A stretch of 64,000 nt of DNA from Halomonas sp. LR3S48 (GTDB lineage Bacteria; Pseudomonadota; Gammaproteobacteria; Pseudomonadales; Halomonadaceae), in NCBI RefSeq assembly GCF_025725665.1, contig NZ_CP107009.1, forward strand, positions 2,604,001-2,668,000, in the 5' to 3' direction. Within the stretch, counting starts at the first letter, position 1. Each line of letters opens with the position of its first letter. Positions 28,307 through 38,632 of the stretch are shown here, piece after piece. The notes beneath the pieces were generated by a model. That model did no database searches. It was not told the DNA's origin and saw only the letters and a list, made by a program, of their open reading frames with translations. A program made the position numbers and the translations under genes.

Positions 28307-31039
28307 TTATTCGTCGTTCCGGAACTCGTCCGTGGCGCCATTCTCATCCGCGCCCTGCTCCGGCGAATCCGCTCCATCGGACGGCGCTGCCTCTTCACCC
28401 TCCCCTTCGATGATTTCGCTCTCGACCTCCTCCGGCTCGTCGATGCGCACGGTCTTGACCAGCTTCTCGTCGTTGCCCAGGCGGATCAGCATCACGCCCT
28501 GGGTGTTGCGCGAGGTGATCGAGACTTCATCGACACGGGTACGTACCAGGGTGCCGCGGTCGGTGATCAGCATCATCTCGTCGGCCGAGTAGACCTGCAT
28601 GGCCGCCACCAGGGAGCCGTTACGTTCGCTGGTCTGCATGGCGATCACGCCCTGGCCGCCGCGCCCGCGCAGCGGGAACTCCTCGAGCCGGGTACGCTTG
28701 CCGTAGCCGTTCTCGGAAGCGGTGAGGATGTAGATCTGTCCGCCATTGCCGTTCTCCAGCGCAGCGCCCTCTTCGGCTTCCGTATCGCTGTCGGCATCGG
28801 CATCGATCTGCTGGCTCTGGGGGATGATCAGGCTGATCACCTCGGCCCCGCCGAGCAGCCGCATACCACGTACACCGCGGGCGGTACGGCCCATGGCACG
28901 CACGTTGGTCTCTTCGAAGCGGATCGCCTTGCCATTGGACGACAGCAGCATCACGTGGTCATTGCCCGAGGTAATCGCGGCGCCCACCAGGCGATCGTCC
29001 TCTTCGATGTCGATGGCGATCAGACCGACGCTGCGCGGACGCGAGAACTGGTCGAGGCTGGTGCGCTTGACCGTGCCCTTGGCGGTGGCAAAGAAGATGT
29101 AGCAGTCGGGGCTGTAGTCCTTCACCGGCATGATGGCGTTGATCGCCTCGCCTTCATCCAGCGGCAGCAGGTTGACCAGCGGCTTGCCGCGCGAGCCGCG
29201 GCTGGCGGCCGGCATCTCATAGACCTTGAGCCAGTAGACCTTGCCCTTGTTGGAGAACAGCAGCACGGTGTCGTGGGTGGAGGCCACCAGCAGGTGTTCG
29301 ATGACGTCTTCGTCCTTCATCGAGGTGGCCGACTTGCCGCGACCGCCACGGCGCTGGGCCTGGTAGTCGGAGAGCGGCTGGGTCTTGGCGTAGCCGGTAC
29401 GCGAAACCGTGACCACCATGTCTTCCTCGGCGATCAGGTCCTCGATGGAGAGATCGAGGTGGCTGGCCTGGATCTCGGTACGACGCGGATCGCTGAACTG
29501 GTCGCGCACCGCGGCGAGCTCCTCGCGGATCACCTCGAGCAGGCGCTCGCTGGAGGCCAGGATCGCCATCAGTTCGGCAATCTTCTCGAGGATGCCGAGG
29601 TACTCGTCGAGCAGCTTCTCGGTCTCGAGGCCGGTCAGGCGATGCAGGCGCAGCTCGAGGATGGCCTGGGCCTGGGCCGGCGAGAGGCGGTATTCGGTGC
29701 CGCTGGTATTGAGGCCGAAGCCCTCTTCCAGTTCCTCGGGCTTGCACGAGGTGGCACCGGCGCGCTCGAGCATGGCGGTGACCTGGCCGGGCGGCCATAC
29801 CTTGTCGAGCAGCTTCTCCTTGGCCTCGGCGGCGCTCGGCGAGGCCTTGATCAGCTCGATCACCTCGTCGATGTTGGAGATGGCAACGGCCAGGCCTTCG
29901 AGGATGTGCCCACGCTCGCGGGCCTTCTTCAGCTCGTACAGGGTGCGCCGGGTGACGACTTCACGGCGGTGACGAATGAAGGCCTCGAGGATCTCCTTGA
30001 GGTTGAGGATCTTGGGCTGGCCGTTCTCGATGGCGACCATGTTGATGCCGAAGACGTTCTGAAGCTGGGTCTGGGCGAAGAGGTTGTTGACCACCACTTC
30101 GCCGGATTCGCCGCGCTTGACCTCGATGACCACGCGCAGGCCGTCCTTGTCGGACTCGTCGCGCAGCTCGGCGATGCCTTCGATCTTCTTGTCCTTGACC
30201 AGCTCGGCGATCTTCTCGATCAGCCGCGCCTTGTTCACCTGGTACGGCAGTTCGGTGACGATGATGTGGTCGCGGCCGGTCTTGTCGTCGTGCTCGATGG
30301 TGTGGCGGGCACGCACGTAGATGCGACCGCGGCCGGTACGGTAGGCCTCGAGGATGCCGGCGCGGCCGTTGATGATGCCGGCCGTGGGGAAGTCGGGCCC
30401 GGAGATGTACTCCATCAGGTCGTCGACGGTCAGGGTGTAGTCGTCGATCAGCGCCAGGCAACCATTGATGATTTCCGCCATGTTGTGCGGCGGAATGTTG
30501 GTGGCCATGCCCACGGCAATACCCGAGGAGCCGTTGATCAGCAGGTTGGGCACCTTGGTCGGCAGCACGTCGGGAATGCGCTCGGTGCCGTCGTAGTTGT
30601 CGACCCAGTCGACAGTGTCTTTGTCGAGGTCGGCCAGCAGCTCATGGGCGAGCCGGGCCATGCGCACCTCGGTGTAACGCATCGCCGCGGCACTGTCGCC
30701 GTCGATGGAGCCGAAGTTGCCCTGGCCGTCGACCAGCACGTGGCGCATGGAGAAATCCTGGGCCATGCGCACGATGGTGTCGTAGACCGCACTGTCACCA
30801 TGGGGGTGGTACTTACCGATGACGTCGCCCACAACACGGGCCGACTTCTTGTAGGGCTTGTTCCAGTCGTTGCCGAGCTCGTGCATGGCGAACAGCACGC
30901 GCCGGTGCACCGGCTTGAGGCCGTCGCGCACGTCCGGCAGTGCTCGGCCGATGATCACGCTCATCGCGTAGTCGAGGTACGACTGCTTCAGTTCGTCCTC
31001 GATGTTGACTGGCAGAATTTCTCTGGCGATGTCACCCAT
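28307..31039 (-). CDS. gyrA: DNA gyrase subunit A
   Basis: 910 residues. The catalytic Tyr lies in '[11 protein letters not shown]' and the quinolone-resistance region reads '[19 protein letters not shown]', with the sensitive-type Ser and Asp at the E. coli 83 and 87 positions. A C-terminal beta-pinwheel with GyrA box ('QRRGGRGKS') is present; the acidic tail after residue 870 is long and halophile-like. The ATG 31039 is preceded by a 359-base intergenic region. It heads the run toward serC. Confidence 0.98.
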   Translation of the reverse strand: MGDIAREILPVNIEDELKQSYLDYAMSVIIGRALPDVRDGLKPVHRRVLFAMHELGNDWNKPYKKSARVVGDVIGKYHPHGDSAVYDTIVRMAQDFSMRHVLVDGQGNFGSIDGDSAAAMRYTEVRMARLAHELLADLDKDTVDWVDNYDGTERIPDVLPTKVPNLLINGSSGIAVGMATNIPPHNMAEIINGCLALIDDYTLTVDDLMEYISGPDFPTAGIINGRAGILEAYRTGRGRIYVRARHTIEHDDKTGRDHIIVTELPYQVNKARLIEKIAELVKDKKIEGIAELRDESDKDGLRVVIEVKRGESGEVVVNNLFAQTQLQNVFGINMVAIENGQPKILNLKEILEAFIRHRREVVTRRTLYELKKARERGHILEGLAVAISNIDEVIELIKASPSAAEAKEKLLDKVWPPGQVTAMLERAGATSCKPEELEEGFGLNTSGTEYRLSPAQAQAILELRLHRLTGLETEKLLDEYLGILEKIAELMAILASSERLLEVIREELAAVRDQFSDPRRTEIQASHLDLSIEDLIAEEDMVVTVSRTGYAKTQPLSDYQAQRRGGRGKSATSMKDEDVIEHLLVASTHDTVLLFSNKGKVYWLKVYEMPAASRGSRGKPLVNLLPLDEGEAINAIMPVKDYSPDCYIFFATAKGTVKRTSLDQFSRPRSVGLIAIDIEEDDRLVGAAITSGNDHVMLLSSNGKAIRFEETNVRAMGRTARGVRGMRLLGGAEVISLIIPQSQQIDADADSDTEAEEGAALENGNGGQIYILTASENGYGKRTRLEEFPLRGRGGQGVIAMQTSERNGSLVAAMQVYSADEMMLITDRGTLVRTRVDEVSITSRNTQGVMLIRLGNDEKLVKTVRIDEPEEVESEIIEGEGEEAAPSDGADSPEQGADENGATDEFRNDE

Positions 31040-31398
31040 GGGTCGTCGAGTCCTTTGCGCTACAGCGATTTGGCGCCAAGAAACACTCCACGAATGCCTG
31101 CGCGAGCGAATCGCTGCGTTACGCGGTGCTCGGAACCCTCACATATACCCCATATGCTGCGTTTGACTCGAAGCCTTCGGCTTCTCGCCCCTCCGGGGTC
31201 ATCCTACGGATGCTTGTCGCTATGCTCGGTTCTGCGCTCCGGGCGCCTTGCGCTTCATCTCGCTCGTCGTTTCGTGCAGCGTTTCTCCTGATACGGAGCG
31301 CCATTAACAGCCTGCCATCATACCACTTCGACAACACAAAGGCAGCGTGCTGGAACGTGCAAAGGCGCAGATCATGACCCGCGAGATATTGTTGTTGC
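31040..31398. other. Intergenic region upstream of gyrA
   Basis: No convincing gene; a 72-codon minus-strand frame (31119-31337) is Arg/Ala/Glu-rich and lacks a ribosome binding site. The region has short hairpins (GAAGCC-GAA-GGCTTC near 31171-31185 and CCCC-TCC-GGGG near 31189-31199). A 17-base sequence at 31250-31266 recurs inverted at 19540-19556 upstream of rimO. A candidate gyrA promoter could not be defined. Confidence 0.5.
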
Positions 31399-31827
31399 TT
31401 ATGTTTCTTTAGGCAGGATCAACGGCTCCAGGGCTTGACGAATCTCCCCTTCGATGGCCATGGACTGCTGAGCTCGCACGTCGAGCAGCACGAAGGTGAG
31501 ATCGGCATCGGTGACCTGCTGGCCGTCGTCGATGCGGCGAATCTCCTGGTACATGCTTGCACTGCGACTGCCGAGCTCTGCCACACGGGTGAGCACTTCG
31601 AGATCATCGCCTGCCACCGCCGCCTGGCGATAGTTGATGTTGAGGTTGACCGCCACCAGCGCCGGGTTGCCGGAAGCGAAGTGCCGGGCAAGCTCGGGGC
31701 GGTCGTCGAAGTAGCCCCAACGCCCTTCTTCGAGAAACTCCAGGTAGCGGGCGTTGTTGACGTGACCGTAGCCATCCAGATGGTAGCCACGTACACGCAG
31801 AGTGACGCGGGAAATGCGGTTGTCCAT
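31399..31827 (-). CDS. Acyl-CoA thioesterase (4-hydroxybenzoyl-CoA thioesterase fold)
   Basis: Hotdog-fold protein of 142 residues. The motif 'DGYGHVNNARYLEFLEEGRW' near residue 15 carries the Asp and His/Asn typical of YbgC/FadM-like thioesterases. It hydrolyses a thioester; the acyl group is unknown. The ATG at 31827 is chosen because the family begins near this point; the frame is open to a GTG at 31854. It is divergent from rdgC. Confidence 0.88.
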   Translation of the reverse strand: MDNRISRVTLRVRGYHLDGYGHVNNARYLEFLEEGRWGYFDDRPELARHFASGNPALVAVNLNINYRQAAVAGDDLEVLTRVAELGSRSASMYQEIRRIDDGQQVTDADLTFVLLDVRAQQSMAIEGEIRQALEPLILPKET

Positions 31828-32005
31828 GGGTGCTGTCTCTTCTCTTAATCTCACAAGGGGATGATCCCGCTCGATTCTAGGCCGGTCATCGCGCCGAATT
31901 CAAACAACAGTTTGAATTTCCACTATACCAGGTCGAGCTTTTGCCACTGGAACCCACGAGTCCCCTTCGCCATAATATGCGTCCTTTACGCTCAGGAAAT
32001 GCGCT

Positions 32006-32935
32006 ATGTGGTTCAAGCACTTGCACCTTTACCGCCTGCACGGGTCAGCGGAGATTCCCGCAGCCGACCTGGAAGCCGCCTTGGCCGAGCAGGCGGCACG
32101 CACGCCCGGCAGCCAGGAGGCCAGGCGCGTGGGCTGGTGCCCGCCCGCCGGGCGCGCCGGCACGGCACTGCTGCACGAGCTGCAGGGGCAACGCTTGATG
32201 ACCATGCTGCGCCATGAACGGCTGCTGCCCGCCGGCGTGGTACGCGAGGAGCTGGAAGAGCGCGGCGCCGAGATCGAAGCCCGCGAGGGCCGCAAGCTGC
32301 GCCGACAGGAAAAGCAGGAGCTCAAGGAGCAGATCTACGAAGAACTGCTGCCGCGCGCCTTCATCCGCAGCCAGAAGGTCGACCTGTGGTGGGACACGCG
32401 GCGCCACCTGATCGCGGTGAATACCAGTTCGCGCAAGCGCGCCGAGGAGGCACTGGACCTGTTGCGCGAGACCCTGGGCAGCCTGAAAGTCACGCCGCTG
32501 GCGACCCAGACCCTGCCCATGCGCGCCATGACCCAGTGGCTTGCCGAAGAGGACTCTCGCCCCGCCTCGCTGCAGCTTGGCGATCAGGTCGAACTCAAGG
32601 CCAAGGGCGACGACGGCGTACTGCGCGCCCGTCAGGTTGACCTGGACAGCGACGAGATCCAGCAGCTGCTCGCCACCGGCCGGCAGGCCAGCCGCCTGGC
32701 GGTGGAGGTCGAAGGCCGGCTCGCCTATGTATTGCACGACGACCTGACGCTCAAGTCGCTGCGATTCAGTGATGCCCTGATCGACGAAGCAGGCGAGATC
32801 GAGGACGATGGCGATGCTATCGTGCGTCTCGAAGCCGACTTCATGCTGATGGCCCAGGCCCTGGCCGAAGAAGTCGAACAATTGATTGCCTGGCTGGGCG
32901 GTGAGGCCAATGCCGCTCCCCAGGCTAGTGCATGA
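32006..32935 (+). CDS. rdgC: Recombination-associated protein RdgC
   Basis: 309 residues; the N-terminus 'MWFKHLHLYRLHG', the middle 'ELLPRAFIRSQKVDLWWDTR' and 'LAYVLHDDLTLKSLRFSD' identify RdgC, a ring-shaped DNA-binding protein that moderates RecA. AGGAA precedes the ATG. Its stop overlaps the next start (ATGA). Confidence 0.96.
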   Translation: MWFKHLHLYRLHGSAEIPAADLEAALAEQAARTPGSQEARRVGWCPPAGRAGTALLHELQGQRLMTMLRHERLLPAGVVREELEERGAEIEAREGRKLRRQEKQELKEQIYEELLPRAFIRSQKVDLWWDTRRHLIAVNTSSRKRAEEALDLLRETLGSLKVTPLATQTLPMRAMTQWLAEEDSRPASLQLGDQVELKAKGDDGVLRARQVDLDSDEIQQLLATGRQASRLAVEVEGRLAYVLHDDLTLKSLRFSDALIDEAGEIEDDGDAIVRLEADFMLMAQALAEEVEQLIAWLGGEANAAPQASA

Positions 32936-34152
32936 CCCAACCCGGCAACCAAGACACACCGATGACTAACACCGCGACAGGTATGACCTCAACGGATCCC
33001 TGGGCCGACATCCGCCCCTATCGGGACGACGAGGTAGCGGCAGTGCTGGAGAACCTGGCGACCAACCGGGAGCTTCTCGATGCCCTGACCCGCTACCGGC
33101 TGCCACGACTGAGCCGAACGCTGCCCTGGCTGGCACGAGCTCTGGCCTCCTATGCCATTCGCCGAGAAACGCGCGACGTGGCCAGCGTGCTGGACTTCCA
33201 GATGCGCGTGGCCCACTACATGGCGCGCATGATTCGCACCTCCACCGACGATTTTCGCGTCGAGGGGCTTGAGAACCTGAATCCGGACACCGCCTACCTG
33301 TTCATCGGCAATCATCGCGATATCTCCTTGGATCCGGCCTTCGTCAACTACGCATTGCACCAGGCGGGGCGCGATACGGTGAGAATCGCCATCGGCGACA
33401 ATCTGCTCAAGAAGCCCTACGTGACCGACCTGATGCGGCTCAACAAGAGCTTCATCGTGCCGCGTGCCCTGCGCGGCAAGCGCGCCATGCTGGCGGCCTA
33501 CCAGAATCTCTCGAGCTATATTCGCCATTCGATCACCGAGGACAACCACTCGATCTGGATGGCCCAGCGCGAAGGGCGCGCCAAGGACGGCATCGACCGT
33601 ACCGACACGGCGATCATCAAGATGCTGACCATGGCCAGGCGCCAGGAGGACCGCAGCGCCCCCATCGGCGATGCCATCGCCGAGCTGCGCATGGTGCCGG
33701 TGTCGATCAGCTATGAGTACGACCCTTGCGATCTGCAGAAGGCACGCGAACTGCATGCCATCCATAGCGAGGGGCGCTACGAGAAGAGCGAATTCGAGGA
33801 CATCAGCTCCATCGTCGCCGGCATCACCGGCCACAAGGGGCGGGTGGAGCTGCGCTTCGGCGAGCCACTCGGTACCGGCTTCGACACCCCGGAGGCGGTA
33901 GCCGACGAGATCGACCGCCAGGTGGTCGGTGGCTATCACCTCTTCCCCAGCCACTACCTGGCATTGGAGGCGCTGGGCGATGCCCCGGAGCTGCTGGACA
34001 TGAGCGAGGTCAGCGACGTCGACCGGGCACGCTTCCAGGCGCGCCTGAACGAGGTGCCAGCCGAGCTGCGCCCCTGGTGGCTGGCCCAGTATGCCAACCC
34101 CGTGCGTCACAAGGCGGCGAAGCTCGCCGGCCACGACCTGACGTCATCGTGA
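32932..34152 (+). CDS. 1-acyl-sn-glycerol-3-phosphate acyltransferase-like (PlsC domain) protein
   Basis: 406 residues with the acyltransferase HxxxxD motif 'GNHRDISLD' near residue 124 and a downstream 'FIVPRALRGKRA' / 'MAQREGRAKDG' block that matches the glycerophosphate-binding motifs. It is longer than PlsC (about 245) and closer to large acyltransferases of unknown acceptor. There is no obvious membrane span. Overlaps rdgC (ATGA) and the CDF gene (GTGA). Confidence 0.85.
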   Translation: MTQPGNQDTPMTNTATGMTSTDPWADIRPYRDDEVAAVLENLATNRELLDALTRYRLPRLSRTLPWLARALASYAIRRETRDVASVLDFQMRVAHYMARMIRTSTDDFRVEGLENLNPDTAYLFIGNHRDISLDPAFVNYALHQAGRDTVRIAIGDNLLKKPYVTDLMRLNKSFIVPRALRGKRAMLAAYQNLSSYIRHSITEDNHSIWMAQREGRAKDGIDRTDTAIIKMLTMARRQEDRSAPIGDAIAELRMVPVSISYEYDPCDLQKARELHAIHSEGRYEKSEFEDISSIVAGITGHKGRVELRFGEPLGTGFDTPEAVADEIDRQVVGGYHLFPSHYLALEALGDAPELLDMSEVSDVDRARFQARLNEVPAELRPWWLAQYANPVRHKAAKLAGHDLTSS

Positions 34153-35324
34153 ACACGCACACTCACCGGCCACCCGATCGCGGCGCCCAGACGCGAGAGG
34201 CACATCGGGTCACCCTGATCGGCGCCGTGGTCGATCTTGCGGTTGGCCTGCTCAAGCTGGTGACCGGCATGCTGGTCGGCTCCGCCGCTCTGATCGCCGA
34301 CGGCATCCACTCCTTCTCCGATCTGGTGACCGATGCCTTCGTGCTGGCGGCCACCCACTTCGGCCGCCAGGCACCCGATAGCGATCACCCTTACGGCCAC
34401 GGCCGGATCGAGACGCTCGCCACCCTATGGCTTGGCAGTGTGCTGATCTTCGTCGCCGGCGGTATTGCCTGGGCCAGCCTGACCCGGCTGATGGCCGGCG
34501 AGCCGATTCCCGCCCCTGGCGGTTGGGCCATCGCGGTGGCCGTGGGCTCCCTGCTCGCCAAGGAGTGGATCTACCGTTACACCCTCGCCGTGGCGAAGCG
34601 CGTGCGCTCGCGGCTGCTGGAAGCCAACGCCTGGCATTCACGCTCGGATGCGCTCTCTACCGGAGTGGTACTGATCGGCCTGGTGGCCGCCCAGTTCGGC
34701 GCCGGCTGGGTCGATGCCGTGGCCGCCATCATCGTCGGCGTCATGGTCGGCCAGGTAGGTTGGCGGCTGCTGTGGGAATCCGGCCGCGAGCTGATCGACA
34801 CCGCCCTGCCCGAAAGCGACCAGGGGAAGATGAAGGTCATTGCCGAGGCGGTGCCCGGCGTGGACAGCGTGCACGACCTGCGCACCCGCTCAGTGGGCAG
34901 TCATGTGGTACTCGACTTGCACATCGTGGTGCCGCCGCGACTGACCGTTTCCGAAGCGCACGAGATCGGCAATGCGGTGAGCCGGAAGCTGCGCAACGCC
35001 TACCCCGAACTGGCCGACGTCACCTTCCATATCGACCCCGAAGACGACTCCGAGCAGATCGAACACAGCCTGCGCCCCGGCCTCCCCCTGCGCCAGGATG
35101 TGGAAGGCATGCTCGAAACCGCATGGCAGGGTTGCAGCGCCTGGCAGAACCGCGTTGCCCTCGACCTGCACTATCTCGCCGAACAGATCGACGTATCGGT
35201 CTACGTGCATGAATTACCACCCCAGCAGAGCCTGGAAGATGCCGCCCGCGAATTACGCGGGGCCTCCCGGGGGCTGGCCTGGGTAGGCAGGCTACGAGTG
35301 TGGCAGGGGCCGGGTAAGGGGTAG
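34149..35324 (+). CDS. Cation diffusion facilitator family transporter
   Basis: 391-residue inner-membrane antiporter exporting divalent metal (zinc, iron, manganese or cobalt). About six hydrophobic segments, the metal site 'ADGIHSFSDLVTDAFV' and 'DSDHPYGHGRIETLA', and a second 'HSRSDALSTGVVLIG' site are seen, followed by a cytoplasmic dimerisation domain. A further C-terminal extension of about 100 residues is present. The start is GTG 34149, sharing bases with the preceding stop. Confidence 0.93.
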   Translation: MNTHTHRPPDRGAQTREAHRVTLIGAVVDLAVGLLKLVTGMLVGSAALIADGIHSFSDLVTDAFVLAATHFGRQAPDSDHPYGHGRIETLATLWLGSVLIFVAGGIAWASLTRLMAGEPIPAPGGWAIAVAVGSLLAKEWIYRYTLAVAKRVRSRLLEANAWHSRSDALSTGVVLIGLVAAQFGAGWVDAVAAIIVGVMVGQVGWRLLWESGRELIDTALPESDQGKMKVIAEAVPGVDSVHDLRTRSVGSHVVLDLHIVVPPRLTVSEAHEIGNAVSRKLRNAYPELADVTFHIDPEDDSEQIEHSLRPGLPLRQDVEGMLETAWQGCSAWQNRVALDLHYLAEQIDVSVYVHELPPQQSLEDAARELRGASRGLAWVGRLRVWQGPGKG

Positions 35325-35451
35325 GCAATCTCACCTGCGCTACGTCCGCCAAGTCTTAAACCGCGCTCCACTATTCAGTACGTGAAACGTCATCTCTATC
35401 GTACTGGCATCGTGCTCCTCTATACTCGCTGAATAGCTTACATTCCTTAAC

Positions 35452-36189
35452 ATGCTTTCGGCGCGCTTGATGACGCATCGCCCTGCCCCACATGGATTCA
35501 GCTCTATCCCCAGGCCCAGCCGCCGCCGCTTCTTGGCCGGCCTGGGAGGGCTTTTGCTGGCCGCAGGGTTGGGGTTTTCGCCGGCGACGCTCGAAGCAAG
35601 GATCGATCGCGCGCGACTGCGCGACAGCATGCAGCGCCTGTATGGCAGCTCGGGCCTCGCCATTCTCGAAGAGTGGTTCGCGCTGCTCGACCGACTGCAG
35701 GGTGCAGACCTCGACATTCAACTGCGCGAGGTGAACGATTTCTTCAATCGCCGGGTACGCTGGCTCGAGGACGTCCAGATCTGGGGCGCCGAGGACTACT
35801 GGGCTACTCCGCTGGAAACCATGGGCAAGCGCCAGGGCGACTGCGAGGACTATTCGATCGCCAAGTACGTGACGCTCAAGGAGCTCGGCGTACCCGGCTC
35901 TCGACTACGCATGATCTACGTTCGTGCCCGCATAGGCCGCAGCCAGATCGTGCAGGCCCATATGGTGCTGGGCTACTACGAAACGCCGACGGCGGTGCCA
36001 CAGATACTCGACAACCTCGTGCCTTCGATTACCCCCGCCACTCAGCGTACCGATCTCGACCCGGTATTCAGCTTCAACAGCGAGGGCCTGTGGGCCGGCA
36101 GCTCAAGCCAGTCGCGTGCCGATCCGGTGGCACGATTGTCGCGCTGGCGCAACGTGATCGAACGCATGCAGCAGCAAGGATTCATCTGA
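35452..36189 (+). CDS. lapG: LapG-type periplasmic cysteine protease (transglutaminase-like)
   Basis: 245 residues of the BTLCP family. The triad appears as Cys131 ('QGDCEDYSIAKY'), His170 ('QAHMVLGYY') and Asp187 ('QILDNL'). The N-terminus 'PSRRRFLAGLGGLLLAAG' looks like a twin-arginine signal, unlike the Sec signal usual for LapG. By family, LapG cleaves the retention module of LapA-type adhesins to release them from the surface and needs Ca2+. It is 76 bases before lapD, and both large adhesins nearby carry the target site. The start ATG 35452 has no strong ribosome binding site; an ATG at 35470 is an alternative. Confidence 0.93.
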   Translation: MLSARLMTHRPAPHGFSSIPRPSRRRFLAGLGGLLLAAGLGFSPATLEARIDRARLRDSMQRLYGSSGLAILEEWFALLDRLQGADLDIQLREVNDFFNRRVRWLEDVQIWGAEDYWATPLETMGKRQGDCEDYSIAKYVTLKELGVPGSRLRMIYVRARIGRSQIVQAHMVLGYYETPTAVPQILDNLVPSITPATQRTDLDPVFSFNSEGLWAGSSSQSRADPVARLSRWRNVIERMQQQGFI

Positions 36190-36265
36190 TGATACGGCCG
36201 CACAACAAGAAACGATCGACGCAACGGAACGAATCAGGGCGTTCATTCCCGGGGGGAACGAAGAC

Positions 36266-38191
36266 ATGTCATTGATCAAGCAGCTCTGGCTGACCATAAC
36301 GACCCTGCTGCTGCTGGCTTTCGTCGGCAGCCTGCTCATCGGCGTGACCAGCAGCCGTCACTACATCGAGCAGGAAATAGAGATCAAGAACAACGACAAC
36401 GCCAATGCACTGGCCTTGTCGATGAGCCAGATGGAGAAGGACCCCGTCATCCTGGAGCTGCTGCTGGCCGCCCAGTTCGACACCGGGCACTATCAGCGCA
36501 TCGAGCTGCGCGACGCTGAGGGAGAAATCATCGAGCAGCGCACCGCCGGCGAATATGTCGACGACGTCCCTGCCTGGTTCGTCGAGCTGGTACGTTTCGA
36601 CGTGCCTGCAGGCCATGCGGTGGTACAGGACGGCTGGCAACAGTACGGCACCCTGGAACTGGAAAGCCAGCACAGCTTCGCCTACCGCTCGCTATGGCGC
36701 AGCACCCTGGAGCTGGCCGGCTGGTTCGCCCTTGCCGGCGTTGTCAGCCTGCTGCTGGCAAGCTGGATCGTCAGTACCATTCGTCGCCCGCTACGCAACG
36801 TGGTCAGCCAGGCCCAGGCCATCGGCCAGCGCCGCTTTATGATGGCAAGCGAGCCGCGTACGCGGGAGCTGCGCGAGGTGGTGCAGGCCATGAACCAGCT
36901 CTCATACGCCGTGCGCCAGATGCTCGGCGAAGAGAGCGACAAGCTCGACCAGCTACGGCGCCGCATGCAGCACGACCCGGTGACGGATACGCTCACCCGC
37001 ACGCCCTTCCTGGACCAGTTGCAGGCGCACTTGAAAAGCGAGAAGGACGATGCCAGCGGCACCCTGGCCATGGTGCGTGTCGCGCGCCTGGCCGAGCTCA
37101 ACCAGCAGCTCGGACATGCGGCAACCGATACGCTACTGGTTCGGGTCGCTCGGCGCCTGGATCAGTTGGCCAACCTATACGGATACGGCACGGTGGGACG
37201 CCTCAACGGCAGCGATTTCGCCCTGACCCTACCCCGTCATCACGATCTTGAAGCACTCGGAAACGACCTGGCGGAGCGCCTGCACAGCCTAGGCGAGGAG
37301 CTTGGGGCTGTTGTGGCTATGCCCTCCGCCCTATGCCAATACCATCAGGGCGAGAGCCGCACCCAATTGCTGGCCAGTCTCGACGGTGCGCTGGCCGCCG
37401 CCGAAGCCCGCGGCGGAAACAGCCAGGAAATCATCGACCAGCCTGCCAGCAACGTACTCTTCACGAACCATGACGAGTGGCGCGAAGCGCTGACGGAAGC
37501 CCTCGAACAAGGCGTATTCCTGGCCCACTATCCCGTACTCGATGCGCAGGGCCAGTTGATTCACCACGAGGTGCCCTCGCGCCTGCGCCTGAAGGGCGAA
37601 TGGCGCCCAGCGGGCGTGTTCCTGCCCTGGGTATCGCGCCTGGCCATGGCGCCCTCGCTCGATCTGGCCGCAATTACGGCTGCAATTTCTGATGTGGAGA
37701 CTAGCGGTAAAGCGGTGGCGATCAACCTTTCTCCCGATTCGCTCAACGATGGCCACTTCGTCGGCGAGCTGCTCTCCCGCGTACGGGCGCACCAAAGCAT
37801 TGCCGATAAGCTGTGGTTCGAACTGCCGCAGTCCGCTGCCATACAGCAACCCCAGGCGCTGAAGACGCTCTGCCATGCCCTGCTGGGACTAGGCTGCCGG
37901 GTTGGCCTGGAGCATGTCGGCACCCAGTTCGGCAAAATCGAAGGGCTGCAGGACCTGGGATTGAGCTTCTTGAAGATAGAAGGTGCGCTGAGTCAGGAGA
38001 TCGAGAGCCGCAACGATCAGCAGAGCCTGCTGCGCGGCATGGCTACGCTGGCCCACTCCCTTGGCATCATGGCCATTGCGGAAGGTGTCGAGAGCCAGGA
38101 AGCCGCAAAGACCCTCTTCGAACTGGGGCTGGACGGGGTCACGGGACCGGGGATACGCCATCGAGAAGGCAGCGGCGAGAGCGGGGCCTGA
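36266..38191 (+). CDS. lapD: LapD-type c-di-GMP receptor (degenerate GGDEF-EAL)
   Basis: 641 residues: first membrane span (about 8-28), periplasmic LapD/MoxY domain to about 150, second span (about 152-175), HAMP, then GGDEF-like and EAL-like domains. The GGDEF motif is replaced by 'RLNGSDF' and the EAL motif is lost ('HHEVPSRL'), so neither enzyme activity is expected. This is the LapD design: binding of c-di-GMP to the EAL domain makes the periplasmic part sequester LapG. It ends at a strong hairpin and converges on the adhesin genes. Confidence 0.93.
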   Translation: MSLIKQLWLTITTLLLLAFVGSLLIGVTSSRHYIEQEIEIKNNDNANALALSMSQMEKDPVILELLLAAQFDTGHYQRIELRDAEGEIIEQRTAGEYVDDVPAWFVELVRFDVPAGHAVVQDGWQQYGTLELESQHSFAYRSLWRSTLELAGWFALAGVVSLLLASWIVSTIRRPLRNVVSQAQAIGQRRFMMASEPRTRELREVVQAMNQLSYAVRQMLGEESDKLDQLRRRMQHDPVTDTLTRTPFLDQLQAHLKSEKDDASGTLAMVRVARLAELNQQLGHAATDTLLVRVARRLDQLANLYGYGTVGRLNGSDFALTLPRHHDLEALGNDLAERLHSLGEELGAVVAMPSALCQYHQGESRTQLLASLDGALAAAEARGGNSQEIIDQPASNVLFTNHDEWREALTEALEQGVFLAHYPVLDAQGQLIHHEVPSRLRLKGEWRPAGVFLPWVSRLAMAPSLDLAAITAAISDVETSGKAVAINLSPDSLNDGHFVGELLSRVRAHQSIADKLWFELPQSAAIQQPQALKTLCHALLGLGCRVGLEHVGTQFGKIEGLQDLGLSFLKIEGALSQEIESRNDQQSLLRGMATLAHSLGIMAIAEGVESQEAAKTLFELGLDGVTGPGIRHREGSGESGA

Positions 38192-38205
38192 CAACTGTGC
38201 GACAT

Positions 38206-38233
38206 GACGAGGCCGGCAGAAGCCGGCCTCGTC
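38206..38233 (+). terminator. Terminator of lapG-lapD
   Basis: GACGAGGCCGGC and GCCGGCCTCGTC form a 12-pair stem with an AGAA loop, followed by GTTTC; it begins 15 bases after the lapD stop. The T run is short. Confidence 0.75.
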
Positions 38234-38263
38234 GTTTCAATCTTGCCGTTTCCATGCAAAGCG

Positions 38264-38593
38264 TCAAATGATGCCATCGTCACCATCGGACATCAGGCCC
38301 ACGCTGTTCCTGCGCTTACGTAGCGACTGACGCTCCATCAGCTTCTGCTGGGCCGGCTCGGGCAGATCGGTGAAGCTGATCACACCCTTGTCCATCAGCA
38401 CGTTGATCACGTCCTCGAGTACCCGCACGAAGGCCAGGTCGGACTTCGACAGTGCCAGGTTCTCTGCATCACCATCTTCCGAGACGAAGCTCTGCAGCTC
38501 GGGTGAAGACGGCGGCACGAATTCACGGCACTCTGCTGTCGCCTCACGGCTCACCTGCACGACCTGCCCCGATTCGTTGCGCTTGATGTACAT
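38264..38593 (-). CDS. Small conserved protein of Lap loci, function unknown
   Basis: 109 residues, mostly hydrophilic and helical, starting 'MYIKRNESGQVVQVSREA'. The middle has 'ALSKSDLAFVRVLEDVINVL' and 'GVISFTDLPEPAQQKLMER'. It resembles a small protein of pseudomonads often annotated, misleadingly, as tryptophan synthase beta-like; no enzyme features are visible. AAGGG precedes the ATG. Its place just downstream of the adhesin genes suggests a link to adhesion, but this is only context. Confidence 0.7.
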   Translation of the reverse strand: MYIKRNESGQVVQVSREATAECREFVPPSSPELQSFVSEDGDAENLALSKSDLAFVRVLEDVINVLMDKGVISFTDLPEPAQQKLMERQSLRKRRNSVGLMSDGDDGII

Positions 38594-38632
38594 GGTTTTG
38601 CCCTTGAATGATCCTTACGTAGAGTAACAAAC

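Noticed and set aside
28208..31291. Plus-strand open frame of about 1,000 codons opposite gyrA.
   Set aside because: Antisense shadow of gyrA; no family features.
31119..31337. 72-codon minus-strand frame upstream of gyrA.
   Set aside because: Basic, low-complexity translation, no ribosome binding site, and it lies in a hairpin-rich possible repeat.
38264..38593. Tryptophan synthase beta-like enzyme.
   Set aside because: The protein has 109 residues with no PLP lysine or glycine-rich phosphate loop; the name used for relatives appears to be an annotation artefact.
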